From the NCBI GenBank assembly GCA_024641825.1, contig JAHECI010000005.1, forward strand, positions 1 to 40,073: DNA of 40,073 bases, read 5' to 3'. The notes below the pieces were generated by a model. It ran no database searches. It saw only the letters and a list, made by a program, of their open reading frames with translations, and was not told the DNA's origin. The position numbers and the translations under genes are program-made. Numbering within the stretch: the stretch's first letter is position 1; each line of letters starts with the position of its first letter. Below, piece by piece: positions 29,189 to 38,120 of the stretch. This DNA comes from Desulfobacterales bacterium. GTDB lineage: Bacteria > Desulfobacterota > Desulfobacteria > Desulfobacterales > UBA11574.

Positions 29189-30103
29189 ATGCACCGAGAA
29201 TTAAGCGGGGTTTTGGTTGTCGATAAACCTGCAGATATGACCTCCGCTAAAGTTGTGGCCCGTGTCAAGAAGTTGCTCGGCGCAAAAAAAGCAGGACACA
29301 CCGGGACACTCGACCCTTTTGCCACCGGTGTTCTGGTGTGTTGTATCAACCGTGCCACAAAGCTTTCGAGTTTTTTTCTGCACGGCAAAAAGAAATACGA
29401 GGGGGTTCTTCACCTCGGCATTGAAACCGATACACAGGATTCCACCGGAAATATTACGGCCACCTGTGATGATATTAATTTATCTGGAAAAACAATACGG
29501 TCGGCATTTGAGCGGTTTGAGGGGACCATAGAACAATTTCCGCCGGTTTATTCGGCCCTAAAATTTAAAGGAACTCCGCTCTACAAGCTTGCCCGCAGCA
29601 ACAGGCCTGTACAGAAACCGGCAAGACGTGTTTCGATACGATACATTAAAATACTTGAAATTAAGGTGCCGCTCATCCGTTTCGAGGTCGCCTGCTCTGC
29701 CGGGACGTATATTAGAACACTCTGTGCAGACATCGGCACATCGCTTGGATGCGGGGGCCACCTTAAAGAATTAAGGCGGATCGAAAGCAGCGGATTTACC
29801 CTTTCGGAGGCGGCAACGTTACAAGAACTCGAGGATCTGGCCGTATCCGGGAAATTATTCGACCGGATCATACGGATGTCAAACGCGCTGAAGGGCATGC
29901 CGGCACATATTGCCGACACGGTTTTAGAAAAAAAAATAATGCACGGCAACATTCTGATGAAAAATGATTTTAGACATGAAACCTCCGATATTCCGGAAAG
30001 TTTTATCAAGGTCCTCGATACGAACAATGACCTTATTGCCGTATTGAAGGTTACGAAAGGTAAGAACAGATACACGTATTGCTGCGTACTCAACGCCAAG
30101 TGA
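29189..30103 (+). CDS. truB: tRNA pseudouridine(55) synthase
   Basis: GVLVVDKPADMTSAKVVARVKKLLGAKKAGHTGTLDPFATGVLV. Confidence 0.96.
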   Translation: MHRELSGVLVVDKPADMTSAKVVARVKKLLGAKKAGHTGTLDPFATGVLVCCINRATKLSSFFLHGKKKYEGVLHLGIETDTQDSTGNITATCDDINLSGKTIRSAFERFEGTIEQFPPVYSALKFKGTPLYKLARSNRPVQKPARRVSIRYIKILEIKVPLIRFEVACSAGTYIRTLCADIGTSLGCGGHLKELRRIESSGFTLSEAATLQELEDLAVSGKLFDRIIRMSNALKGMPAHIADTVLEKKIMHGNILMKNDFRHETSDIPESFIKVLDTNNDLIAVLKVTKGKNRYTYCCVLNAK

Positions 30104-30154
30104 GCGAAAACAAAGTTAAAAAAACCATAACTATAAAAGAGGAGGCAAAATAAA

Positions 30155-30424
30155 TTGGTTTTGACATCAAAAGAGAAAAAGGATTTGATTGAGCAGTTCA
30201 AACTTCACGAAGATGATACCGGATCCCCAGAAGTACAGGTCGGGCTGCTGACCCATCGGATTACTTACCTTACAGAGCACTTAAAGGTTCACAAAAAAGA
30301 TCACCACTCCCGGAGGGGGCTTTTGATTCTCGTCGGCAGAAGACGCAGACTCTTAAACTACGTCAAAAACAAAGATGTAAAACGATACCGTACCATCATC
30401 GAAAACCTGGGGATAAGAAGATAA
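30155..30424 (+). CDS. rpsO: 30S ribosomal protein S15 (TTG start)
   Basis: [56 protein letters not shown]. Confidence 0.97.
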   Translation: MVLTSKEKKDLIEQFKLHEDDTGSPEVQVGLLTHRITYLTEHLKVHKKDHHSRRGLLILVGRRRRLLNYVKNKDVKRYRTIIENLGIRR

Positions 30425-30739
30425 ATCATATTATATGCCGGAATATCTCAACAGCAGTCGACAAACGGTTCAGGTTGGCAGATTCCTGTATTTTCAAACA
30501 AGCACAAGATCGTATCAAAGAACTTTGCCGTGATAACGGCACAAGTTCTATTAACCCTGCCATCGGCAATCGAAGGAACGAATTTTTTTCGTGAAGCATT
30601 TTACGATGCCCTGGAAATGAACACGTAGAACTCATGAGAAATCCGTGCTAAAATTTTGCAGTCTTTTCCTCCAGAAAGAAAAGGCTCGAGTTGCTGTACG
30701 GGAACAGATTTGAAGCTGTTTGGCTTTTAGGAGACATAT

Positions 30740-32833
30740 ATGGAAACTTTATTAAAAACAGAAATCGGAGGCAAAACTCTGAGTATCGAGACCGGCAAAC
30801 TTGCTAAACAGGCTTCGGGATCGGTGGTGGTTCAATACGGAGATACCATGGTCCTTGTGGCCGCCGTATCTTCTTATGAAGAACGGCCGTCGAGTTTTTT
30901 ACCCCTTACCGTCGAGTATCAGGAAAAGGGGTATGCGGCAGGCCGTATTCCCGGGAATTATTTCAGGCGTGAAATCGGCAGACCCAGTGAAAAAGAGACC
31001 CTCACCGCCCGTCTCATCGACCGGCCCATCCGGCCGCTCTTCCCCAAAAACTATCGCAGTGAAACTCAAATTATTGCAACGGTCCTGTCCATGGACAAGG
31101 AAAACGATCCCGACATTCTGGCAATGATCGGCGCGTCTACCGCCCTTGAGATATCAGACATTCCCTTTGCAGGACCGATTGCATGTGTACGGGTCGGTCG
31201 GATCGACGGTCAATTGATCATCAACCCCACCGTCGACCAATACGAAGGCTCTGACATCAACATCATCGTTGCCGGCTCAAAAAGCGGTGTCGTAATGGTG
31301 GAAGGCGGTGGAGATATTGTGAGTGAGGCAGACATGCTGGAAGCCATCTTTTTCGGCCACCAGGCCATGCAGCCGATTATAGATATGCAGGTGAAACTCA
31401 AGGAGACCCACGGGGTGCCGAAACGGCCCTTTACCCCGCCTGAAAAAGATGCGGAACTTGTCAAAATAGTTGAGGAAAAAGGATCTTCAAGGATATATGA
31501 AGCCCTGACGACATCCGGTAAAGTCAACCGCAATGCGGCCCTTCGCACCGCAAAATCGGATATATTCGAAGCGTTGGGAGAAGCGGTCACGGATCGAAAA
31601 GACGAAGTAGATGACATATTGAACGACATCCTTAAAAAATGCAGCAGGGACATTGTCCTTAAAGAAAGACGCCGTATCGATGACCGAAAATTCGATGAAA
31701 TACGACCCATTGACTGTGAAGTCGGCATATTAAACAGGCCCCACGGGAGCGCTCTCTTTACCCGGGGAGAAACCCAGGTGCTCAGCGTGCTGACCCTTGG
31801 ATCGGGTCAGGACGAGCAGCGGGTGGAAACCTTAATCGGAGAAGAACTCAGGCCGTTTATGCTCCATTACAACTTCCCGCCATATTCGGTTGGAGAAGTG
31901 AGGCGCATCGGGGGACCGAGCCGAAGAGATATCGGCCATGGCGGACTGTCCACTCGGGCTATAGAAAAAGTACTGCCGGACAAGGAAGATTTCGATTATA
32001 CCATCCGCCTCGTCTCGGAGGTTCTGGAATCCAACGGCTCTTCGTCTATGGGGACCGTATGTTCGGGCATCATGGCGCTCATGGACGGCGGTGTTCCCAT
32101 CAAGGCACCGGTATCCGGCATTGCAATGGGACTCGTAAAGGAAGGCGACGATATCGTTATCCTGTCCGACATTCTTGGAGATGAAGATCACTCCGGTGAT
32201 ATGGATTTTAAAGTTGCCGGCACCAGCGAAGGCATCACTGCGCTCCAGATGGACATTAAAATCCATGAACTCACCAGAGATATCATGGAAAAAGCGCTGC
32301 AACAGGCCCGTGAGGGGCGGCTTTTTATCCTTAAAAAAATGATCGACGCCATCAAGGTCCCTCGGGAGGAAATTTCTCCGTTTGCGCCTAAAATAGTTAC
32401 CATTAAAATTAATCCCGATAAGATTCGCGAAATCATCGGACCGGGTGGTAAAATCATCAGAGCCATTCAAGCGGAAACCAATACAAAAATTGAAATCGAT
32501 GATTCGGGCCTGGTCAAAATTGCCGCGCTATCCCAAGAAGAAGGGGACGCCGCTTTAAAGATGGTCAATGAAATCATCGTTGAGCCCGAAGTCGGAAAGA
32601 TTTACGACGGCACCGTTGTAAAAATCATGGACTTTGGGGCCTTTGTCCAGATACTTCCCAACGTTGACGGTCTTGTACATATCTCACAACTTGCCGAGCA
32701 CCGCGTAAACAAGGTGACGGATATCGTTAAGGAGGGAGACCAAATTAAAGTCAAGGTTCTCGAGATCAGCAGAGATGGAAAAATCCGCTTGAGTTACAAA
32801 GCCGTTCTGGAAGAAGAAAAACAGGCCAAATAA
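30740..32833 (+). CDS. pnp: Polyribonucleotide nucleotidyltransferase (PNPase)
   Basis: Two RNase PH domains, KH ([23 protein letters not shown]) and S1 domains; follows rpsO. Confidence 0.98.
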   Translation: METLLKTEIGGKTLSIETGKLAKQASGSVVVQYGDTMVLVAAVSSYEERPSSFLPLTVEYQEKGYAAGRIPGNYFRREIGRPSEKETLTARLIDRPIRPLFPKNYRSETQIIATVLSMDKENDPDILAMIGASTALEISDIPFAGPIACVRVGRIDGQLIINPTVDQYEGSDINIIVAGSKSGVVMVEGGGDIVSEADMLEAIFFGHQAMQPIIDMQVKLKETHGVPKRPFTPPEKDAELVKIVEEKGSSRIYEALTTSGKVNRNAALRTAKSDIFEALGEAVTDRKDEVDDILNDILKKCSRDIVLKERRRIDDRKFDEIRPIDCEVGILNRPHGSALFTRGETQVLSVLTLGSGQDEQRVETLIGEELRPFMLHYNFPPYSVGEVRRIGGPSRRDIGHGGLSTRAIEKVLPDKEDFDYTIRLVSEVLESNGSSSMGTVCSGIMALMDGGVPIKAPVSGIAMGLVKEGDDIVILSDILGDEDHSGDMDFKVAGTSEGITALQMDIKIHELTRDIMEKALQQAREGRLFILKKMIDAIKVPREEISPFAPKIVTIKINPDKIREIIGPGGKIIRAIQAETNTKIEIDDSGLVKIAALSQEEGDAALKMVNEIIVEPEVGKIYDGTVVKIMDFGAFVQILPNVDGLVHISQLAEHRVNKVTDIVKEGDQIKVKVLEISRDGKIRLSYKAVLEEEKQAK

Positions 32834-32834
32834 A

Positions 32835-34100
32835 ATGCGTCGTGAAGTTCATAAAACCATCCTCGATAACGGCATCAAAATTGTAACCCAAAACATGCCC
32901 CATTTTCATTCGGTATCCATGGGCGTGTGGGTGAATGTCGGTGCCCGTGAAGAATCGCCTGAAGAAAGCGGTCTTTCCCATTTTATCGAACATATGATTT
33001 TTAAAGGGACCCAACGAAGAACGGCCTATCAGATTGCCAAAGAGTTTGATTCCATCGGAGGTCAGACCAACGCTTTTACCAGTGCTGAAAATACCTGCTA
33101 CCATGCAAAAGTCATGGACACGCATCTGGAAATCATGGTGGACATCCTTTCGGATATCTTTTTAAACTCTGTGTTCAATGAAAAAGAGTTCGAAAATGAG
33201 CGAGCGGTTATTCTTCAGGAAATCGGAATGATGGAAGACAGCCCGGATGACTACATTCACTTTCTTTCCGGAAGTAATTTCTGGGGTGAAAATTCATTGG
33301 GCCGCTCGGTTCTCGGCAGTCGTGAAAACATCAGAAACTTTGATGCAAATTCCCTTAAAGGATTTTTCCAACGCTTCTATCAGCCTGAACGCATTATCAT
33401 TTCCGCTGCAGGAAATCTGGAACACAACCACTTGGTCGATATTGTCGGACCGGTGTTTGAATCGATTCGTCCAGGCAATGGTTTCCCCGATCGAATGACA
33501 TCTGACGGATGCTCCCAGGTCAATGTGCATTACAAAGATCTGGAACAGGTTCATATCTGTTTGGGAACCAAAGGGATGTCCATAACCGATCCGCGGAAAT
33601 ATGAATATTCCCTTTTGAACACCATCCTGGGCGGGAACATGAGTTCCAGGCTGTTCCAGGAAATCCGGGAGCAAAGAGGATTGGCTTACGCGGTTTACTC
33701 TTTTATATCATCTTATGTGGATACCGGCATGTTCGGGGTCTATGCAGGCGTCAATCCCGACAATGCGTTTAAATCCGTGGAACTGATTCTGAATGAACTC
33801 TTAAAGATTAAAAAAGTGCGAATCGATCCGGACGAGCTGCGGTATGCAAAGGAATTCACAAAGGGCAACCTCATGCTTGCATCGGAAAGTAACGACAATC
33901 AGATGGTTCGAATGGCACAGAATGAGACGCACTACGGACGTTATATCCCTCTGGAAGACGTTGTAAATAACATCGAAGCGGTGACCGAAAATGACATCCG
34001 AAATCTGGCTGAAAGCCTTTTTTCGCCCCATCGATTTGCACTGACCCTGCTGGGACCCGTAACCGATAAAACCGTATTCGATGATATGCCGGCTCTCTGA
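32835..34100 (+). CDS. M16-family zinc peptidase (mitochondrial processing peptidase-like)
   Basis: HFIEHMIFKGTQRRTAYQIAKEFDSIGGQTNAFTSAENTCYHAKV contains the inverted HxxEH motif. Confidence 0.94.
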   Translation: MRREVHKTILDNGIKIVTQNMPHFHSVSMGVWVNVGAREESPEESGLSHFIEHMIFKGTQRRTAYQIAKEFDSIGGQTNAFTSAENTCYHAKVMDTHLEIMVDILSDIFLNSVFNEKEFENERAVILQEIGMMEDSPDDYIHFLSGSNFWGENSLGRSVLGSRENIRNFDANSLKGFFQRFYQPERIIISAAGNLEHNHLVDIVGPVFESIRPGNGFPDRMTSDGCSQVNVHYKDLEQVHICLGTKGMSITDPRKYEYSLLNTILGGNMSSRLFQEIREQRGLAYAVYSFISSYVDTGMFGVYAGVNPDNAFKSVELILNELLKIKKVRIDPDELRYAKEFTKGNLMLASESNDNQMVRMAQNETHYGRYIPLEDVVNNIEAVTENDIRNLAESLFSPHRFALTLLGPVTDKTVFDDMPAL

Positions 34101-34103
34101 ATT

Positions 34104-34562
34104 ATGAACGCGTCTCCTGTCATCAAATTCCTCCGTTTAAGACCTGACTCGGATGCAGATATGCCCCTGCCCTGCTACATGACGCCCAGGGCCGCCGGGA
34201 TGGACATATGTGCTGCAATAGAATCCGATTTCATACTCGAAAAAAGGGCGGTTGCTTTGATACCCACCGGTTTCGCCGTTGCCATTCCAGAAGGGTTTGA
34301 AATCCAGATCCGTCCCCGGAGCGGACTGGCGATAAATCACGGAATATCGATCATTAATTCCCCCGGAACCATAGATGCCGACTATCGCGGAGAGATAAAG
34401 ATTGGGGTGATAAATCTTGGAAACAAAGCCTATGTGATTCACCGGGGGGACCGCATCGCCCAGATGGTGGTTAAAAGGGTTTATCAGGCACACTTAGAGG
34501 TTGTGGAACAACTCGATGAAACCGACAGAAATACCGGCGGGTTCGGGCATACCGGGCGTTAA
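34104..34562 (+). CDS. dut: dUTP diphosphatase
   Basis: PRAAGMDICAA, RPRSGLAINHGISIINSPGTIDADYRGEIKIGVINLG, RIAQMVV, NTGGFGHTGR. Confidence 0.97.
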   Translation: MNASPVIKFLRLRPDSDADMPLPCYMTPRAAGMDICAAIESDFILEKRAVALIPTGFAVAIPEGFEIQIRPRSGLAINHGISIINSPGTIDADYRGEIKIGVINLGNKAYVIHRGDRIAQMVVKRVYQAHLEVVEQLDETDRNTGGFGHTGR

Positions 34563-34563
34563 C

Positions 34564-35382
34564 ATGAAAGGATCGCCATGCTCGGAATCCTCTCTTGCAG
34601 CGTCTGACTTCAACCTTGCCGTGTGCATACTGGCCAGCGGAAGCAAGGGGAACGCCATTTTTGTGTCCAGCGGTTCCACCTCCATACTGATCGATGCCGG
34701 CCTTTCAGGAATCGAAATCGAACGCCGGTTAAAGTCCAGAGGACTTTCCCCCAAGGATCTCGATGCCATTCTCGTATCCCATGAACATACGGACCATATC
34801 CAGGGTGTCGGCGTTCTTTCCCGCCGTTTCAACCTGCCGGTTTATATGAATTCAAAAACAGAGGGGATTGCCTTTCCACAGATCGGAAAGGTCCGTAACG
34901 TCAAAAACTTCGCGTGTGGTTCGACCTTTCGAATCGGCGATCTGGCAATACATCCCTTTTCCATATCCCACGATGCAGAAGATCCGGCGGGGTTTACCGT
35001 CAATCGGAACGGAGCCACCATCGGCATCGCCACCGACCTCGGCATCGCCACCGCTATGGTCAAAGAACATCTTAAAGGGTGCGGCCTATTGATCCTTGAA
35101 GCCAACCATGACGAAGAGATGCTCATCAACGGCCCCTATCCGTGGTCGGTCAAACAGCGGGTAAAAAGCAGAACCGGCCACCTGTCCAACGCGGCATCGA
35201 AAACCCTCCTCAGCGAGATCCAACACGACCGCTTGAAGCATGTCATTCTGGCCCACCTCAGCGAAACCAACAATACACCCCAGAAAGCCTTAAATGAAGT
35301 CGGTCAGGCCCTGACCCGCAGTAAAGCGCGCCTGGATGTTGCCGTCCAGCATGAATGCGGAGCGCTCCTAAGACTTAAATAA
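34564..35382 (+). CDS. MBL-fold metallohydrolase (YycJ/WalJ-like)
   Basis: LASGSKGNAIFVSSGSTSILIDAGLSGIEIERRL ... VSHEHTDHIQGV ... ILEANHDEEML. Start taken at ATG 34564. Confidence 0.9.
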   Translation: MKGSPCSESSLAASDFNLAVCILASGSKGNAIFVSSGSTSILIDAGLSGIEIERRLKSRGLSPKDLDAILVSHEHTDHIQGVGVLSRRFNLPVYMNSKTEGIAFPQIGKVRNVKNFACGSTFRIGDLAIHPFSISHDAEDPAGFTVNRNGATIGIATDLGIATAMVKEHLKGCGLLILEANHDEEMLINGPYPWSVKQRVKSRTGHLSNAASKTLLSEIQHDRLKHVILAHLSETNNTPQKALNEVGQALTRSKARLDVAVQHECGALLRLK

Positions 35383-35670
35383 TTGAGGGGTCAGGGAGTT
35401 TTTATTCTAACTCCTTGAGTACCAGCGGAATGGATGATCTTTTTTTAAATCGGATGCTGTTTGAGTGGCTTAGGGATCGTTAGAAAGAACAGGCGCATGT
35501 AGAAATCTATCTATAAAGAAATATTAAAGTTATGCAATTAACCTATTGATATTTCAAGGATAATTTCCTGTTCTTTCTCTAGGATCCCTTGCCGCGAGTT
35601 CATGCGGTTTAAAAAAAGATTATTCATCGAGCGACTTTATTTAAAAAACACCCCGACCCTTCAAATAATT
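35377..35670. repeat. MITE-like palindromic element 2, interrupted by a second element
   Basis: Left half AAATAATTGAGGGGTCAGGGAGTTTTTATTCTAACTCCTTGAGTACCAGCGGAATGGATGATC and right half GGTTTAAAAAAAGATTATTCATCGAGCGACTTTATTTAAAAAACACCCCGACCCTTC match element 1 at 12681-12825. Confidence 0.88.
35458..35605. mobile_element. Small non-coding element (about 148 bp) nested inside element 2
   Basis: Absent from element 1. Flanked by ATGC on both sides (35454-35457, 35602-35605). Imperfect terminal inverted repeats AGGGATCGTTAGAAAGAACAGG / CCTGTTCTTTCTCTAGGATCCCT. Confidence 0.75.
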
Positions 35671-35706
35671 GAGGGGTCGCGGTTTTTCCGTTTCCCCTCG
35701 CTTCGC

Positions 35707-36021
35707 TTATGACCTGGACAGTTTGATGGACACGTCGGCAGGAACTGCCAACTTGGCTTCCACTTCGACGGCTTTGATGATACCCACCGGGACAGGACAC
35801 GCCGCATGGGGGCAATGTTGCATGCTCAACTGGATCGTTTGAGGTATTGACTGGCGGAATGAGATTTCCTCAAACGGATTGACCTGCTTAAGATTTTGTG
35901 CCAACTTTTGAATGGACTCACAATCACTATTGATGACCAGGTTGCAGGCCTTACCGTTCATTTTCGCCTCAACCACGGTTGTGAAACCACAAATTCCCGA
36001 ATGTATTTCAGCTTTAGACAA
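35707..36021 (-). CDS. Small conserved protein resembling the DUF6951-type family (tentative)
   Basis: MSKAEIHSGICGFTTVVEAKMNGKACNLVINSDCESIQKLAQNL ... CPHAACPVPVGIIKAVEVEAKLAVP. Family assignment from memory only. Confidence 0.55.
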   Translation of the reverse strand: MSKAEIHSGICGFTTVVEAKMNGKACNLVINSDCESIQKLAQNLKQVNPFEEISFRQSIPQTIQLSMQHCPHAACPVPVGIIKAVEVEAKLAVPADVSIKLSRS

Positions 36022-36206
36022 GACTTCCTCCTTAAGACAACGTGTCCGTATTTCATATTTGCGTTAAATTTCAATATCTAATTTTTGTAGAACATGACAT
36101 CTAATACGTCATCATCTGATTGGCAAGTTATTTTCGAAAACACTGCTTTTAAAACAAATCGTTATAATTTTTCGTTTGTGTCATCTCAGGATGTACCTCA
36201 TGATCA

Positions 36207-36278
36207 TCCTAACGATATCATCACCAGTGGGCATGGAGCGCCAGCGGAATGACCATCTGGTGGATGAAGTTATTAAGG
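36207..36278 (-). other. attC-like site 0 (degenerate, about 72 bp)
   Basis: Minus strand: R''-like CCTTAAT, CATCCACCAG ... CTGGTGATG arms with one extra C on the left, R'-like GTTAGGA. Confidence 0.5.
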
Positions 36279-36327
36279 CCAAGTTTTTCTCTCACAACCT
36301 CTCACGATCTACAAGCTCAAAGATGGC

Positions 36328-37461
36328 TTATTGTAAAATTTTAATTGTATCGGTTATATGCTTCAATATTTGTTTTTCTTTTTGAAAATGCTTTCCTTCA
36401 TCGGTGAGATTTAAGAGCAGAACTTTATACGGCTCGCCAGGTTTTGATAGTGAAACTGCGTAAATAGGTCCCTCTTGTGATTTTTCGATTTCTTTATCGC
36501 TTTCCTTTTCTTCTTGACCGTCCTCGTAAAGCGGCCAGGATTCTCTAACGACTGTCAGATAGATTTCAAGCGCCTTAAGATTATTAAGCGTCGTGAAGAT
36601 GTTCCTTTTGATAACATCGGTTGCGTACTGGGAACCGTTGGGACCGTCGGCAGAGAACATTATTTTCGCCATTCGTATTACGAAATCTTCAAAAGTCATT
36701 TTTTGCGGATTGAACTCTTGGTTTGGATATTGGGACATATCTTCGAAGTTGATCTCAATAAGCCAGCCAGTGCCGTTTCTTTTAAGTAAAAAGCCGCCCT
36801 TATTCATTTCATAATCGTTAGGATAAGCGAATTCGAAACAGTTCATAAAATCCCTGTAAGTTTTAAAGTCTGAAGGTACTTTTCCTTGCTCTTGTCTGAA
36901 CTCTACTTTCGTTCCGGTTGTGGGATCAAGCATAAGTATTTGATTTTCAACTGTTTCAGCCACAAGATAACCGGCCTCGTTAAATCCTTTCAAATTTCCC
37001 CATCGTAAGCCTAATTGCGTTTTTTCCAACGTTGAAAGATCGCTGATAATTTCACTTAACCCAAGATCTCCTATAGGTTTCCCATTTTTGAAGAAAGAAA
37101 AAATGATCTCTTCCTTGGTGTAGTTTGAGGGAAGTGCACCTTCTGCATAACTAGCGCCTATTATATGTTGTCCATCATTTGCCACCCAAACCTCCTCGAA
37201 ACATGCTTCTGTCGACCACATCGGATTTTTTTCTCTCCTTCCTACGTTTCCATGCCAGTTTACTTTGAAAACGAAAATGTTTTTGTCATCTGGGCAGACG
37301 ATTGCCGTGAATTTGTGATTTTTAGAGTGGAAGGTTTTCAATGGAAGTTTGCTTACGGGCACTTTAAAAGCGGGTTCAACAAGTGTTGGTTGGGCAAAGG
37401 CTAAAAGTGTTTGACCGATTATAAGAAAGCTTAATCCAATATTTCTGAGTTTTAGCTTCAT
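36328..37461 (-). CDS. Hypothetical secreted protein (377 aa), candidate integron-cassette ORF
   Basis: N-terminal signal-like MKLKLRNIGLSFLIIGQTLLAFAQP; lies between attC-like sites 1 and 0 on the same strand. Confidence 0.75.
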   Translation of the reverse strand: MKLKLRNIGLSFLIIGQTLLAFAQPTLVEPAFKVPVSKLPLKTFHSKNHKFTAIVCPDDKNIFVFKVNWHGNVGRREKNPMWSTEACFEEVWVANDGQHIIGASYAEGALPSNYTKEEIIFSFFKNGKPIGDLGLSEIISDLSTLEKTQLGLRWGNLKGFNEAGYLVAETVENQILMLDPTTGTKVEFRQEQGKVPSDFKTYRDFMNCFEFAYPNDYEMNKGGFLLKRNGTGWLIEINFEDMSQYPNQEFNPQKMTFEDFVIRMAKIMFSADGPNGSQYATDVIKRNIFTTLNNLKALEIYLTVVRESWPLYEDGQEEKESDKEIEKSQEGPIYAVSLSKPGEPYKVLLLNLTDEGKHFQKEKQILKHITDTIKILQ

Positions 37462-37493
37462 ACTCTTAGCTTCCTCTATTTTTTCTCAAGTAT

Positions 37494-37557
37494 CCTTAAC
37501 ACCGCGGTTCACAGGCCGCGAGGTACGAGCGGTCCTTTGTGAAACCGAATGTTATGC
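37494..37557 (-). other. attC-like site 1 (64 bp)
   Basis: Minus strand: GCATAAC-ATTCG-GTTTCACAAAGGACCGC-TCGTACCTC-GCGGCCTGTGAAC-CGCGGT-GTTAAGG. Spacers 5 and 6 nt; left arm has extra bases. Confidence 0.8.
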
Positions 37558-37576
37558 GAGTTTCTGTGATCTCTGA

Positions 37577-38026
37577 TTAAGACGAGTTTCGGCAAGCAAT
37601 AATATATCGATAGCCATACTCAATTACAGGTTCCCCTTTCTGATTTGTAACTTTGCATTTAATCCCTGCGAATCCTAAATCCGGTTTGCTTTTAGATCGT
37701 CTGAGATCGGTCCACCAAGCTTCGATAGAAAGGACGTCTTTTGGTCTTACTGGATTAAACATTTTGGCCTCATACATTCCAACCCCACTTAAAATTGCCA
37801 CGTCACCCTGCGCTTCTACAACATTACGAGTACAGGCGGAAATGGTGTGAAGCGATGAAGCGACAAGACCTCCGAAAATTGATTCCTTTGCTGCGATCTC
37901 ATCAGTATGAAATGGCTGTGGATCAAATCTTTTGGCGAATTCAATGATGTCCTTTTGGGTAAAAGCAAGCTTTTGGCAATGGAGATGCTCACCATCAGTA
38001 ATATCCTCAAAATATCTTTTTCCCAT
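37577..38026 (-). CDS. MaoC-like (R)-specific hydratase / hotdog-fold protein, candidate cassette ORF
   Basis: KDIIEFAKRFDPQPFHTDEIAAKESIFGGLVASSLHTIS hydratase motif; flanked by attC-like sites 1 and 2. Confidence 0.88.
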   Translation of the reverse strand: MGKRYFEDITDGEHLHCQKLAFTQKDIIEFAKRFDPQPFHTDEIAAKESIFGGLVASSLHTISACTRNVVEAQGDVAILSGVGMYEAKMFNPVRPKDVLSIEAWWTDLRRSKSKPDLGFAGIKCKVTNQKGEPVIEYGYRYIIACRNSS

Positions 38027-38050
38027 ACTTGCCTGCTCTTTACTCTTGGC

Positions 38051-38113
38051 GCATAACGTTGCTTTTCAGCGGCCGCGGCTTTTTTGCGATCCGCTGCAAA
38101 AGCCTTGTTGGGT
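38051..38113 (-). other. attC-like site 2 (63 bp)
   Basis: Minus strand: ACCCAAC-AAG-GCTTTTGCAGCGG-ATCGCAAAAAAGCCGCGG-CCGCTGAAAAGC-AAC-GTTATGC. Arms pair with one extrahelical base. Confidence 0.85.
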
Positions 38114-38120
38114 GTTTTTA

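Noticed and set aside
31832-32470. 212-aa ORF on - opposite pnp
   Set aside because: Antisense shadow ORF in the PNPase coding region.
35377-35670. IS element with a transposase
   Set aside because: The repeat and its nested insert contain no ORF of meaningful length; non-autonomous elements at most.
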